Virus record (IMG/VR): IMGVR_UViG_3300034418_011721 | Location: 1-31,241 of that record | DNA length: 31,241 nucleotides | Source of the DNA: a virus | Direction: 5' to 3' (one strand) | Part shown: piece after piece, positions 7,576 to 14,433 of the stretch | Layout of the letters: each line of letters begins with the position of its first letter | Position numbering within the stretch: position 1 is the stretch's first letter | Translations under genes and position numbers: made by a program | The notes under the pieces: model-generated | The model's input: the letters and a program-made list of their open reading frames with translations, nothing else | Database searches by the model: none | What the model was told of the DNA's origin: nothing

Positions 7576-8167
7576 GTATTTTTTTTATTTCTTTTTCTAA
7601 ATTATATATTGCAGGGCTATTTTTTGCCATATTAAATATTAAACTATATCTTTTTTCTTCATTTTTTGATGCGTCAAAACCATGAAGTATGTTTGGAGGA
7701 AATATATAATATTCTCCAGGTTGAGGAGTTATTTTTAAATTTAGTTCTGGTAAAATTAAATCACAACCTTTGGTTAAATACAAAATTCCATGATAACAAG
7801 GGTGCTCGTGATAAGACACTAAATCACCTTTTTTTATTTCATTACCCCAAGCATCACTAATTATATTTTTTGAAAAAAAATATTGGAACAAATCAGGATG
7901 AGTTGTTTGATGATTATTTATTAAATAAGTTATGAATTTGGTAAATGAGGGTTTATTTAAAAAATAAGTCCAATCTGTCATTCCACCTTTTACGTTTGTG
8001 TAATTTTCCATATTTGAATTTAAATTATTTTTTATCTCCATTATAAATTGATGAATAAGTTCTGGCAAAAAATATGTGCCAAAAATAATTTCTACTTTTC
8101 TTGGGTAAGTAATAACTAAACTATTTTTGTGTTCATTGATTTTATTTTTATCTAGAATATTTATCAT
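7559..8167 (-). CDS. Cupin/2OG-Fe(II) oxygenase-like protein with HxH motif (operon gene 4)
   Basis: The 202-residue protein has an N-terminal helical half and a C-terminal beta-helix barrel from about residue 105. Likely metal ligands are His120 and His122 in SYHEHPCYHGILYL and His162 in NILHGF; Arg173 in EKRYSLIFNM is the likely 2-oxoglutarate anchor. PQPGEYYIFPPNILH is the usual turn before the distal histidine. HxH instead of HxD is expected for the 2OG-FeII_Oxy_5 (PF13759-like) group or for cupins, so the chemistry may differ from its neighbours. It overlaps gene 3 by ATGA. The substrate is unknown; a metal-binding but non-2OG role is possible. Confidence 0.7.
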   Translation of the reverse strand: MINILDKNKINEHKNSLVITYPRKVEIIFGTYFLPELIHQFIMEIKNNLNSNMENYTNVKGGMTDWTYFLNKPSFTKFITYLINNHQTTHPDLFQYFFSKNIISDAWGNEIKKGDLVSYHEHPCYHGILYLTKGCDLILPELNLKITPQPGEYYIFPPNILHGFDASKNEEKRYSLIFNMAKNSPAIYNLEKEIKKIHEKNS

Positions 8168-8697
8168 TTTTTTTTGCCTGTATCTTTAAAATAAGAATCA
8201 TACTTGTGATGAGTAAATGGACCGTGTTGATTTACATAGTGAAAAAAAACTTGAGCTATACCCTCTCCTTTATAAATACCCGGTCTTCCGTGTTTTTGAT
8301 CACAACCTGCATATAAAACTGCATCACCTTCTTTTAACTCAAATGATGTTCCTTCAACTATAATAGGCCAGTTATCATATTTTTTTACACAGGCTGTAAC
8401 AGATATTTCACATGATGGCCTGTCGGTATGTTTTTTTAAAGTGGCACCAAAAACATAATATCTCCAATAAGCGTAAGTAGGAAATAGTTTTAAGTTACTT
8501 TCTTTTTCTACTAAAGGTAATTTTGTATCTAACAAAGCAGTCATTAAAGGATCATGGTACCACGCAGGTGAAAAAGACTGATTATCAATTTGATAATCTT
8601 TATTTTGATCCACTTTATTATAACAGTATTTTTGATAAACTTTTAATTCATCTTTATTAAAAAAATTTTTTATTAATTTATAATTTACTGCAGCCAT
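8164..8697 (-). CDS. 2OG-Fe(II) oxygenase-like protein lacking the usual 2OG arginine (operon gene 3)
   Basis: This 177-residue protein has the sequence YWRYYVFGATLKKHTDRP, giving the HxD pair His90/Asp92. Next come a beta segment EISVTACVKKYDNWPIIV, the turn LKEGDAVLYAG, and distal His136 in QKHGRPG. Instead of the usual R-x-S strand about ten residues after the distal His, it has IAQVFFHYV, so the 2OG-binding basic residue is missing or moved (Arg138 is a candidate). The KH.R...QVFFHYV ending is characteristic of a phage/bacterial subgroup, which argues for a functional variant. The C-terminus is basic (KDTGKKK). It overlaps gene 2 by 13 bases. Confidence 0.7.
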   Translation of the reverse strand: MAAVNYKLIKNFFNKDELKVYQKYCYNKVDQNKDYQIDNQSFSPAWYHDPLMTALLDTKLPLVEKESNLKLFPTYAYWRYYVFGATLKKHTDRPSCEISVTACVKKYDNWPIIVEGTSFELKEGDAVLYAGCDQKHGRPGIYKGEGIAQVFFHYVNQHGPFTHHKYDSYFKDTGKKK

Positions 8698-9230
8698 GAT
8701 ACTATACTATATCTAGTTCCTTTTGTTATAGGTTGAATACTATGTGGATACATAAAATTACTAGGAAAAAAAACTATTGATCCTTTACAAAGTTTTATTC
8801 TTTTAATTTCTTGATCTTTTTGATCTGTAAAAATTAAATCTCCACCTTTATATTCATCGTTAAGATTCATAATTACACTTAAATATCTAAGTGAGTTACT
8901 ATAATGATCAGTGTGAATTTCATATTTTCCACCAGGGTAATATTTTAATAAGTCTATTTGATTAACAATACTACTATCCATTTTTGGAAATTTAGATTTG
9001 TAATGAAAATATAATCTTTCTATTTCAGTTTTAATATAATTCCAATAAAAAAGGTTTGTAGGAGTATTAAAATTTAAATGATATCCATTTACATTTCTTA
9101 TGTCAGTACATACTCCACTTTTCACACTTAATTTTTTTTTAGATTTTTTATTTATCAAAGGTATAATTTTATCTATAAATTCAGGGGAAATAATATTTTT
9201 TAATTCAACAATAAAATCTGTATGATCCAT
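8685..9230 (-). CDS. 2OG-Fe(II) oxygenase, P4H superfamily (operon gene 2)
   Basis: This is the most canonical of the six, at 181 residues. LLKYYPGGKYEIHTDHY gives His106 and Asp108, followed by SVIMNLNDEYKGGDLIF, the turn CKGSIVFFPSNF, distal His163 in YPHSIQPI and Arg173 in TRYSIVSWL. All four catalytic or binding positions of the P4H/PKHD-type family are present and correctly spaced. The N-terminal ~60 residues are the usual helical support with a Lys-rich patch (KKSKKKLS). The start shares base 9230 with the stop of gene 1 (TAATG). Protein hydroxylation is the most common activity of the family, but the substrate cannot be read from sequence. Confidence 0.85.
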   Translation of the reverse strand: MDHTDFIVELKNIISPEFIDKIIPLINKKSKKKLSVKSGVCTDIRNVNGYHLNFNTPTNLFYWNYIKTEIERLYFHYKSKFPKMDSSIVNQIDLLKYYPGGKYEIHTDHYSNSLRYLSVIMNLNDEYKGGDLIFTDQKDQEIKRIKLCKGSIVFFPSNFMYPHSIQPITKGTRYSIVSWLQ

Positions 9231-9778
9231 TATTTTTTTACTCCATAAAATATACCTAAAGTATATCGGGCACTACTTTCCCCTAAACCTTGTAAACAAG
9301 TATGGTAAATATCACATCCATTAAAAAAAATAGCTCTGTTCTCTACAAAACCAATATATGTATTTAAATTTCCTTTATGATAAAAACCAGTTCCATTATA
9401 CGTAATTTCTTTACCTTTAAGATATATTAAACAATTAAATTTGTTTTTGTAAATTCCTTTAGCACAAGTAGTATCCTCATCTACGTGAGGACTTAAATTA
9501 TTTTTATTATCTCTCATTTGAAAGCCTGCAGAAAGAACTTCTAATTTATTGTTGTTTGGAAAAAAACAATTTTTAATTTTGTCAAAAATCCATTTGTTTT
9601 CTTTATTTTGCTTAAACTCATGAGATAAACCATATAAACCAAATTCATTAGTATTTGGAGAATAACTTATTTTATTTAAATTATTTACTAAAATATTGTA
9701 TTCACTATCACTAAAAAAATCATCAATTATTTTAAGATTTAAGGCGTTAACTGCAGGTTTAATAATTACATCTTTCAT
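9230..9778 (-). CDS. 2OG-Fe(II) dioxygenase-fold protein (operon gene 1)
   Basis: The 182-residue protein is the promoter-proximal gene of the minus-strand operon. Motifs are LSPHVDEDT (His98, Asp100), GFYHKGNLNTYIGFVENRAIFF, IYHTCLQG (His159) and SARYTLGIFYG (Arg171), a complete set of iron and 2-oxoglutarate ligands. It is a paralogue of the last gene of the operon (6477-6983). There is no clear Shine-Dalgarno sequence before the ATG at 9778; the leader is only about 20 bases if the predicted promoter is right. The start was chosen because the protein begins with a normal beta-strand/helix lead-in and no other start lies nearby. Confidence 0.75.
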   Translation of the reverse strand: MKDVIIKPAVNALNLKIIDDFFSDSEYNILVNNLNKISYSPNTNEFGLYGLSHEFKQNKENKWIFDKIKNCFFPNNNKLEVLSAGFQMRDNKNNLSPHVDEDTTCAKGIYKNKFNCLIYLKGKEITYNGTGFYHKGNLNTYIGFVENRAIFFNGCDIYHTCLQGLGESSARYTLGIFYGVKK

Positions 9779-9780
9779 TC

Positions 9781-9801
9781 TTTATATATTTAATATATAA
9801 A
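9781..9801. repeat. Perfect 10-base inverted repeat between divergent operons
   Basis: TTTATATATT, one central T, then AATATATAAA form a perfect dyad in the 30-base gap between the dioxygenase operon and the 646-residue virion gene. It is a candidate operator or bidirectional promoter core. Being entirely A/T, it could also arise by chance or simply melt easily. Confidence 0.5.
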
Positions 9802-9803
9802 CC

Positions 9804-9831
9804 ACTATATGCTACAAAAATTAAATTTCAA
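9804..9831 (-). promoter_or_regulatory. Predicted minus-strand promoter of the dioxygenase operon
   Basis: Read on the minus strand, TTGAAA (9831-9826) is followed after 16 bases by TATAGT (9809-9804). The expected start point falls inside the inverted repeat at 9781-9801, just before the ATG of operon gene 1. On the plus strand a TATAAA at 9796-9801 would place a start at about 9808, making the 9809 gene nearly leaderless, which fits its lack of a Shine-Dalgarno sequence. Confidence 0.4.
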
Positions 9832-11749
9832 GCCCGGTTTTGACAAAATGGTTACAGAATCAGGGGCCGAAAGTCGATGGATCGATGGCGATTTTGTTAG
9901 ATTTAGATATGGACTACCTGAAAAAATAGGGGGTTGGTCACAACTTACTAATTCTAATAATACATTACCAGGTGTAGCAAGAGCGCAACATGCGTTTGCT
10001 GCTATAAATGGTGAAAAATATGTAGCTATAGGAACCTCACAAGGTTTATTTTTATATTACAGTGGAGAATTTTTTGACATTAGTCCTTTAGCTACAGCCA
10101 TTACTGGAGCTACCTTTGATGCAACGTCAGGATCTTCAACAGTTACAGTTAACAAAACTGCTCATGGTTTATTAGATGGAAGATATGTAACATTTTCATC
10201 TGTTACCGTCCCATCTGGCTCAGGTTATGCAATAAGTGATTTTACAGATAATACTTTTGAAGTATTAAACAAAACAGATAATACTTTTCAAATTACAATG
10301 CCTACAAATTCTGCAGGTTCAACATCAGCGACTGGATCAGCAACAATTGATCCTTATGAAATTGTTGGTCCTACTTTTCAAACTGCAGGTTTAGGTTGGG
10401 GTACAGATACATGGGGCTCAAGCACATGGGGAACTGCAAGTGCAACTAGTAATGTAATTTTAGATCCAGGTTTATGGTCTTTAGATAATTTTGGTCAAAT
10501 ACTTGTTGCAACTATTCACAATGGTAAAACATTCACTTGGAATGCAGGTGCCGGAACCCCTAGAGCAAACAGAGCAGCCATTATGTCAGGTGCACCTACT
10601 AAAACAAGATTAACACAAGTATCTGATAGAGATAGACATGTATTTCATTTTGGAACAGAAACAACTATTGGCGATATCACAACTCAAGATCCAATGTTTA
10701 TTAGATTTAGTGATCAAGAAAATTTTAACGTATATCAACCAACAGCAACTAATACTGCAGGGACGTTTAGATTAGATAAAGGTAACGAAATTATTGGAGC
10801 TGTATCTGGTAAAGATTATACTTTGGTTTTAACAGATACATCAGCATATGTAATTCAATTTGTTGGACCACCATTTACTTTTTCAGTTAGACAAGTTGGT
10901 ACTAACTGTGGATTGATTGGACAAAATGCACTTAGTTATTCTAATGGTATTGTGTTTTGGATGTCAGGGGAAGGTGGGTTTTTTATGTTTGATGGTACTG
11001 TAAAATCTATTCCTTGTGAAGTTGAAGACTTTGTATTTAGCACAACAGGGGATAATTTAGGAATTAATCAAAGTTCAAATCAATTAGTTTATGCAGAACA
11101 CAACACATTGTATAATGAAATTAATTGGTTTTATGCCGAGTTTGGATCTACTCAAATTAATAGATGTGTAGTATATAATTACGCAGAAAGGGTTTGGACT
11201 ACCTCATCATTAGCTAGAACTAGTTATATAGATCAAGGACTTTTTGATTTGCCTTATGCAACGGAATACAATTCGACCTCTTTACCTAACTTTCCAATTC
11301 AAGGTATAACAGCAACCTATGGTGCATCTATTTACTATGCTCATGAAACCGGAACCGATCAAGTAAATTCATCTGGTACAACTTCTATTGATGCTTTTAT
11401 TCAATCAGGTGATTATGATATAGCAAGTAGATCAAGTGCTTTAGGAACTCAAACAGGTGTTGCAGACTTTAGAGGAGATGGTGAATATATCATGTCAGTT
11501 AAAAGATTTATACCTGATTTTCAGGTATTAGAAGGAAACTCAAAAATTACTTTACTTCTAAATGATTACCCTAATGGCACAGCTGCAAGTTCTCCCCTTG
11601 GACCCTTTACAGTTAGCTCATCTACTGATAAAGTAGATACTCGTGCAAGGGCAAGACTAGTAGCACTTAAAATAGAAAATGATGCAGTTGGAGAAACCTG
11701 GCGTTATGGTACTCTTAGACTGGATGCAAAACCAGACGGAAGAAGATAA
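9809..11749 (+). CDS. Large nozzle/stabilisation-like virion protein
   Basis: The 646-residue protein starts with KLNFKPGFDKMVTES, then GRWIDGDFVRFR-like and LPEKIGGW segments, the hallmark of a family of podovirus tail-hub proteins often labelled 'phage stabilisation' or nozzle proteins. A small inserted beta domain at about 105-190 (STVTVNKTAHGLLDGRYVTF, then DNTFQITMPT) resembles modules found in several phage structural proteins. The rest shows repeated short beta blades with Trp/Phe/Tyr (GWGTDTWGSSTWG; VSDRDRHVFHFG; GEGGFFMFDG), consistent with a propeller. It probably plugs the tail channel below the adaptor. It has no Shine-Dalgarno sequence, and its promoter region is shared with the divergent operon. 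The start is supported by the conserved N-terminus. Its stop overlaps the next start (TAATG). Confidence 0.7.
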   Translation: MLQKLNFKPGFDKMVTESGAESRWIDGDFVRFRYGLPEKIGGWSQLTNSNNTLPGVARAQHAFAAINGEKYVAIGTSQGLFLYYSGEFFDISPLATAITGATFDATSGSSTVTVNKTAHGLLDGRYVTFSSVTVPSGSGYAISDFTDNTFEVLNKTDNTFQITMPTNSAGSTSATGSATIDPYEIVGPTFQTAGLGWGTDTWGSSTWGTASATSNVILDPGLWSLDNFGQILVATIHNGKTFTWNAGAGTPRANRAAIMSGAPTKTRLTQVSDRDRHVFHFGTETTIGDITTQDPMFIRFSDQENFNVYQPTATNTAGTFRLDKGNEIIGAVSGKDYTLVLTDTSAYVIQFVGPPFTFSVRQVGTNCGLIGQNALSYSNGIVFWMSGEGGFFMFDGTVKSIPCEVEDFVFSTTGDNLGINQSSNQLVYAEHNTLYNEINWFYAEFGSTQINRCVVYNYAERVWTTSSLARTSYIDQGLFDLPYATEYNSTSLPNFPIQGITATYGASIYYAHETGTDQVNSSGTTSIDAFIQSGDYDIASRSSALGTQTGVADFRGDGEYIMSVKRFIPDFQVLEGNSKITLLLNDYPNGTAASSPLGPFTVSSSTDKVDTRARARLVALKIENDAVGETWRYGTLRLDAKPDGRR

Positions 11750-12795
11750 TGGCAATAGATAAAAGAATAAATTATGAAATGCAAGGTGATGAAAAACCAG
11801 CAAGAAATTATTTAGGTAAACAAAAAACTGTAACCGTTCCTGTTAAATGGAAATCTAGTCCAGAAGCTCCTGCAACAGAATTAGCTTATATTACTAAAAA
11901 AGAAAAAGATTTATTAATTAAAAAAGATTTACATGGTTCTTTAAAAAAAGGCCCTAATACTGGTCCTTCAGGGATTATGTCTTTAGACTCCCAAGGAGAT
12001 TATACCAGAGATAGAAGTCAAGACGCAGCTAGAAGTCAAATGTCTAGAAGAGATAGTGAAGCGGCTGTGAGACAAGAAGCGGAACGTAAAAAAGTTTTAA
12101 CAGGTCAAGTAGATAGAGGTCAAACGGCAAAGACAGGTCCAAGAACAAGACAATATTCTAATTTACCAGAAATTATAACTATGCCTGATGGTACAAGTAA
12201 ATATATTGGATCAGCTTATAAAAGCTATGGTCAACCAAGTTTTTTTGGAAATTTATTTAGTAGAGGTGCGCCAGGTTATAGAGGTATAAAAGGATTACCT
12301 GTATTTGGAACACCTACATTTGAAACTAGAAAAAGACCCGATGGTAGTCTTGAATATTTTACTGAAGATGAAGAGTTTGGAGAAACTAGAAATGCAGTTC
12401 CTCTTGGAATATTTGGATTAGTAAAAAATATTTTTGATTCTTTTAAAAAACCAAAAGATATGTCTGAATTTAATAAACTTAGTTTAACCGCTCCTGCAGA
12501 TCAAAAAGTTTATATGCCTAAAGGCGCTGATCCTTCTATGGTTATTAACAATCCTTTTGATAGATTACTATTTGCAGATCCTACTCAAGATATTTCTCCA
12601 TCAAAGGTTGAAGTAGATTCTTCTAGTTTAGTGCCTAACGTAAGTTCTTCTAATTTAATATCACTTATACCAGAACGGATAAACTCTGCTTTATATGCAG
12701 AGCAAGACACAAATGATCAACAACCTTTAGTTGATGAATCGTCTAAATATGTAAGTAGACCATATCCTTTTTTTCCTTATAGCGGGAGCGTTTAA
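11749..12795 (+). CDS. Marine phage virion-associated protein, GIM-motif family
   Basis: The 348-residue, largely hydrophilic and probably disordered protein begins with a basic region. It contains AYITKKEKDLLIKKDLHG followed by GPSGIMSLDS near residues 72-83, a motif typical of unnamed marine podovirus proteins. The middle is Arg/Gln-rich (DRSQDAARSQMSRRDSEAA). A more compact stretch spans about 150-230 with PGYRGIKGLPVFGTP and FGLVKNIFDSFKKP. The C-terminus is Pro/Ser-rich. It could be an internal virion, scaffold or ejection-related protein; low complexity and location among structural genes support virion association only. TAATG junctions on both sides show coupled translation. Confidence 0.55.
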   Translation: MAIDKRINYEMQGDEKPARNYLGKQKTVTVPVKWKSSPEAPATELAYITKKEKDLLIKKDLHGSLKKGPNTGPSGIMSLDSQGDYTRDRSQDAARSQMSRRDSEAAVRQEAERKKVLTGQVDRGQTAKTGPRTRQYSNLPEIITMPDGTSKYIGSAYKSYGQPSFFGNLFSRGAPGYRGIKGLPVFGTPTFETRKRPDGSLEYFTEDEEFGETRNAVPLGIFGLVKNIFDSFKKPKDMSEFNKLSLTAPADQKVYMPKGADPSMVINNPFDRLLFADPTQDISPSKVEVDSSSLVPNVSSSNLISLIPERINSALYAEQDTNDQQPLVDESSKYVSRPYPFFPYSGSV

Positions 12796-12959
12796 TGGCT
12801 AAAGTAACTGCCTATATACCTGAACCGAAACAAGAGTATGAAGTAGACAATCAAAGACAAATTTTAGAGTCTATTGCTACAGTAAAAGATCAACTTAATT
12901 TTTCATTTCAAAATGACTTGAAAGAAGAGCAAGATACATATAATTATTTTTTATCATGA
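12795..12959 (+). CDS. Small conserved marine phage protein (54 aa)
   Basis: A 54-codon frame runs from the TAATG junction at 12793-12797 to a stop that overlaps the next start (ATGA, 12956-12959). Both junctions are translationally coupled, which strongly supports it as a real gene despite its size. The product starts MAKVTAYIPEP and has a helical middle (NQRQILESIATVKDQLNFSF) and an acidic end with NYFLS. Short proteins with this NQRQI...LKNQLNFSFQ pattern recur in marine podoviruses next to structural genes. The function is unknown; it may be a small tail or capsid accessory protein. Confidence 0.7.
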   Translation: MAKVTAYIPEPKQEYEVDNQRQILESIATVKDQLNFSFQNDLKEEQDTYNYFLS

Positions 12960-13291
12960 CCATACAATATAAAAGCGAAGTATTTGATTTAACGACTACT
13001 AACTTAACTACAGTATTAACAGTAGCGACTTCCGCAGTAGCAATTGTAAAAACAGTTCAAACAGTGCATGATACTGCTAGTTCAGTGGACATAGATTTAC
13101 TTTTAAAAAAATCAGGGGGTAGTAATGTTATTATTGGTCATGAAGACTTAAATAAAGAGACTGTTAACATGTTAAAAAATACCTTGAATTTAGAAGCAGG
13201 GGACGTTATAAAGATGCAAGCGGGGACAGCAAATGAAATAACAGGTGCTGTGAGTTACGCTTTAATAGATAGGTCGCAACAAAATGGATGA
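12956..13291 (+). CDS. Small beta-rich structural protein
   Basis: The product has 111 residues with alternating hydrophobic beta strands (LTTVLTVATSAVAIVKTVQTVH, then SVDIDLLLKKSGGSNVIIG). A short helix ETVNMLKNTLNLEAGD follows, then the ending GDVIKMQAG..NEITGAVSYALID. The architecture resembles small phage tail-associated or capsid-decorating beta-sandwich proteins. It starts within the preceding stop (ATGA) and overlaps the next gene by eight bases, so four small genes here form one coupled set. The specific role is not recognisable. Confidence 0.6.
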   Translation: MTIQYKSEVFDLTTTNLTTVLTVATSAVAIVKTVQTVHDTASSVDIDLLLKKSGGSNVIIGHEDLNKETVNMLKNTLNLEAGDVIKMQAGTANEITGAVSYALIDRSQQNG

Positions 13292-13511
13292 TAATATTTT
13301 AAAAATAGATTGTACTACAACAGTAGTATTAAGAAATACTAGAACAAATAAGATATACAAAGACGAAGCAGAGAAAGAAGCTGATATAGCAGATCCTAAT
13401 ACTGAAACAGTCGCAGAGCATATTGCTCAAGATTTAACAGTACAGGTATCTCCGAAAGGACTAAACATTTTACAGAAAGTCATGAATGATAATAAGAAAT
13501 CAAACACCTAA
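13284..13511 (+). CDS. Small phage protein of unknown function (75 aa)
   Basis: The 75-residue protein has an N-terminal beta hairpin (ILKIDCTTTVVLRNTRTNKIY) and a C-terminal helical part ending LNILQKVMNDNKK. Acidic stretches (DEAEKEADIADPNTE) separate them. It overlaps both neighbours, by eight bases upstream and 26 bases downstream, where the glycosyltransferase start lies inside its last codons. The pattern resembles small proteins preceding glycosyltransferases in other marine phages. No function can be assigned. Confidence 0.6.
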   Translation: MDDNILKIDCTTTVVLRNTRTNKIYKDEAEKEADIADPNTETVAEHIAQDLTVQVSPKGLNILQKVMNDNKKSNT

Positions 13512-14433
13512 AGGTGGAACAGAATTACAGTTTGAGTATTTAGAAAAATACGTAGATAAAAAATTATTAGATCAAGTTCAGATTACAACATCTGTACCTG
13601 AAAAAATTCCATTACATCCAACTAAAGTAAATATACTTTGGCAAAAGAATTCATATGATCAACCGAATCTTGCACCATGGTTTCAAGATAAATCTAATCA
13701 TAAAAAGTATGATTGGTATGTTTTTAATTCTCATTGGACTTTTGAAAAATTTAGAATGATGTTTGGATTACCATTAGAAAAATGTGTAGTTATTAAAAAT
13801 GGTATAGATTACATTAAAAAAGCTGAACCTTACAAAGAAGGTGACCCTATAAAAATCATTCATCAAAATACACCGTGGAGAGGATTATCTGTTTTACTTG
13901 GTGCTATGCAATTAGTTAAGAACCCATTAATTACTTTAGATGTTTATTCATCAACAGAAATATATGGCAAAGATTTCATGGAAAAAAATGATGATAACTA
14001 TAAAGAACTTTATGAACAAGCAAAACAATTACCTAATGTAAACTACATAGGTTACAAACCTAATAGTTATATTAAAGATAACATACATAAATATAATATG
14101 TATGTGTATCCAAGTATATTTGAAGAAACATCTTGTATATCTTTATTAGAATGTATGGCAGGTGGTTTATATTGTATCACAACCAATTTAGGTGCACTAT
14201 TTGAAACAGGTGCAGAGTTTCCAATGTATGTTCCTTATGATGATAATTATATGAGACTAGCTTCTAAATTTGCTTATGGAATAGAAGCTGCAGCTAAAAC
14301 TTTACATCATCCACAAATACATAATCACATAGAGTCACAATCTCATTATGTTAACATTTATTACAATTGGAATAAAATAGGCAATGGATGGACCAATTTT
14401 TTAAAAGGAGCTATCAATGCAAAATCCCAATAA
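13486..14433 (+). CDS. GT-B fold glycosyltransferase (family 4-like)
   Basis: The 315-residue protein resembles GT4-type glycosyltransferases. It has an N-terminal GGTELQFEYLEKY donor/acceptor loop (about 10-22), an NSHWTFEKFRMMFGLP linker strand-helix near 81-96, and then VVIKNGID. The C-terminal Rossmann-like half has IIHQNTPWRGLSVLLGA, LPNVNYIGY, and IFEETSCISLLECMAGG, in which Glu214 and Glu222 form the EX7E nucleotide-sugar signature. TTNLGALFE completes the family pattern. It has no membrane segment, so it is cytosolic. The start overlaps the preceding gene by 26 bases, and the chosen ATG gives the expected short lead before GGTE. It is followed by a GT-A enzyme, suggesting a joint sugar-transfer job on DNA, protein or envelope. 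Confidence 0.85.
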   Translation: MIIRNQTPKGGTELQFEYLEKYVDKKLLDQVQITTSVPEKIPLHPTKVNILWQKNSYDQPNLAPWFQDKSNHKKYDWYVFNSHWTFEKFRMMFGLPLEKCVVIKNGIDYIKKAEPYKEGDPIKIIHQNTPWRGLSVLLGAMQLVKNPLITLDVYSSTEIYGKDFMEKNDDNYKELYEQAKQLPNVNYIGYKPNSYIKDNIHKYNMYVYPSIFEETSCISLLECMAGGLYCITTNLGALFETGAEFPMYVPYDDNYMRLASKFAYGIEAAAKTLHHPQIHNHIESQSHYVNIYYNWNKIGNGWTNFLKGAINAKSQ

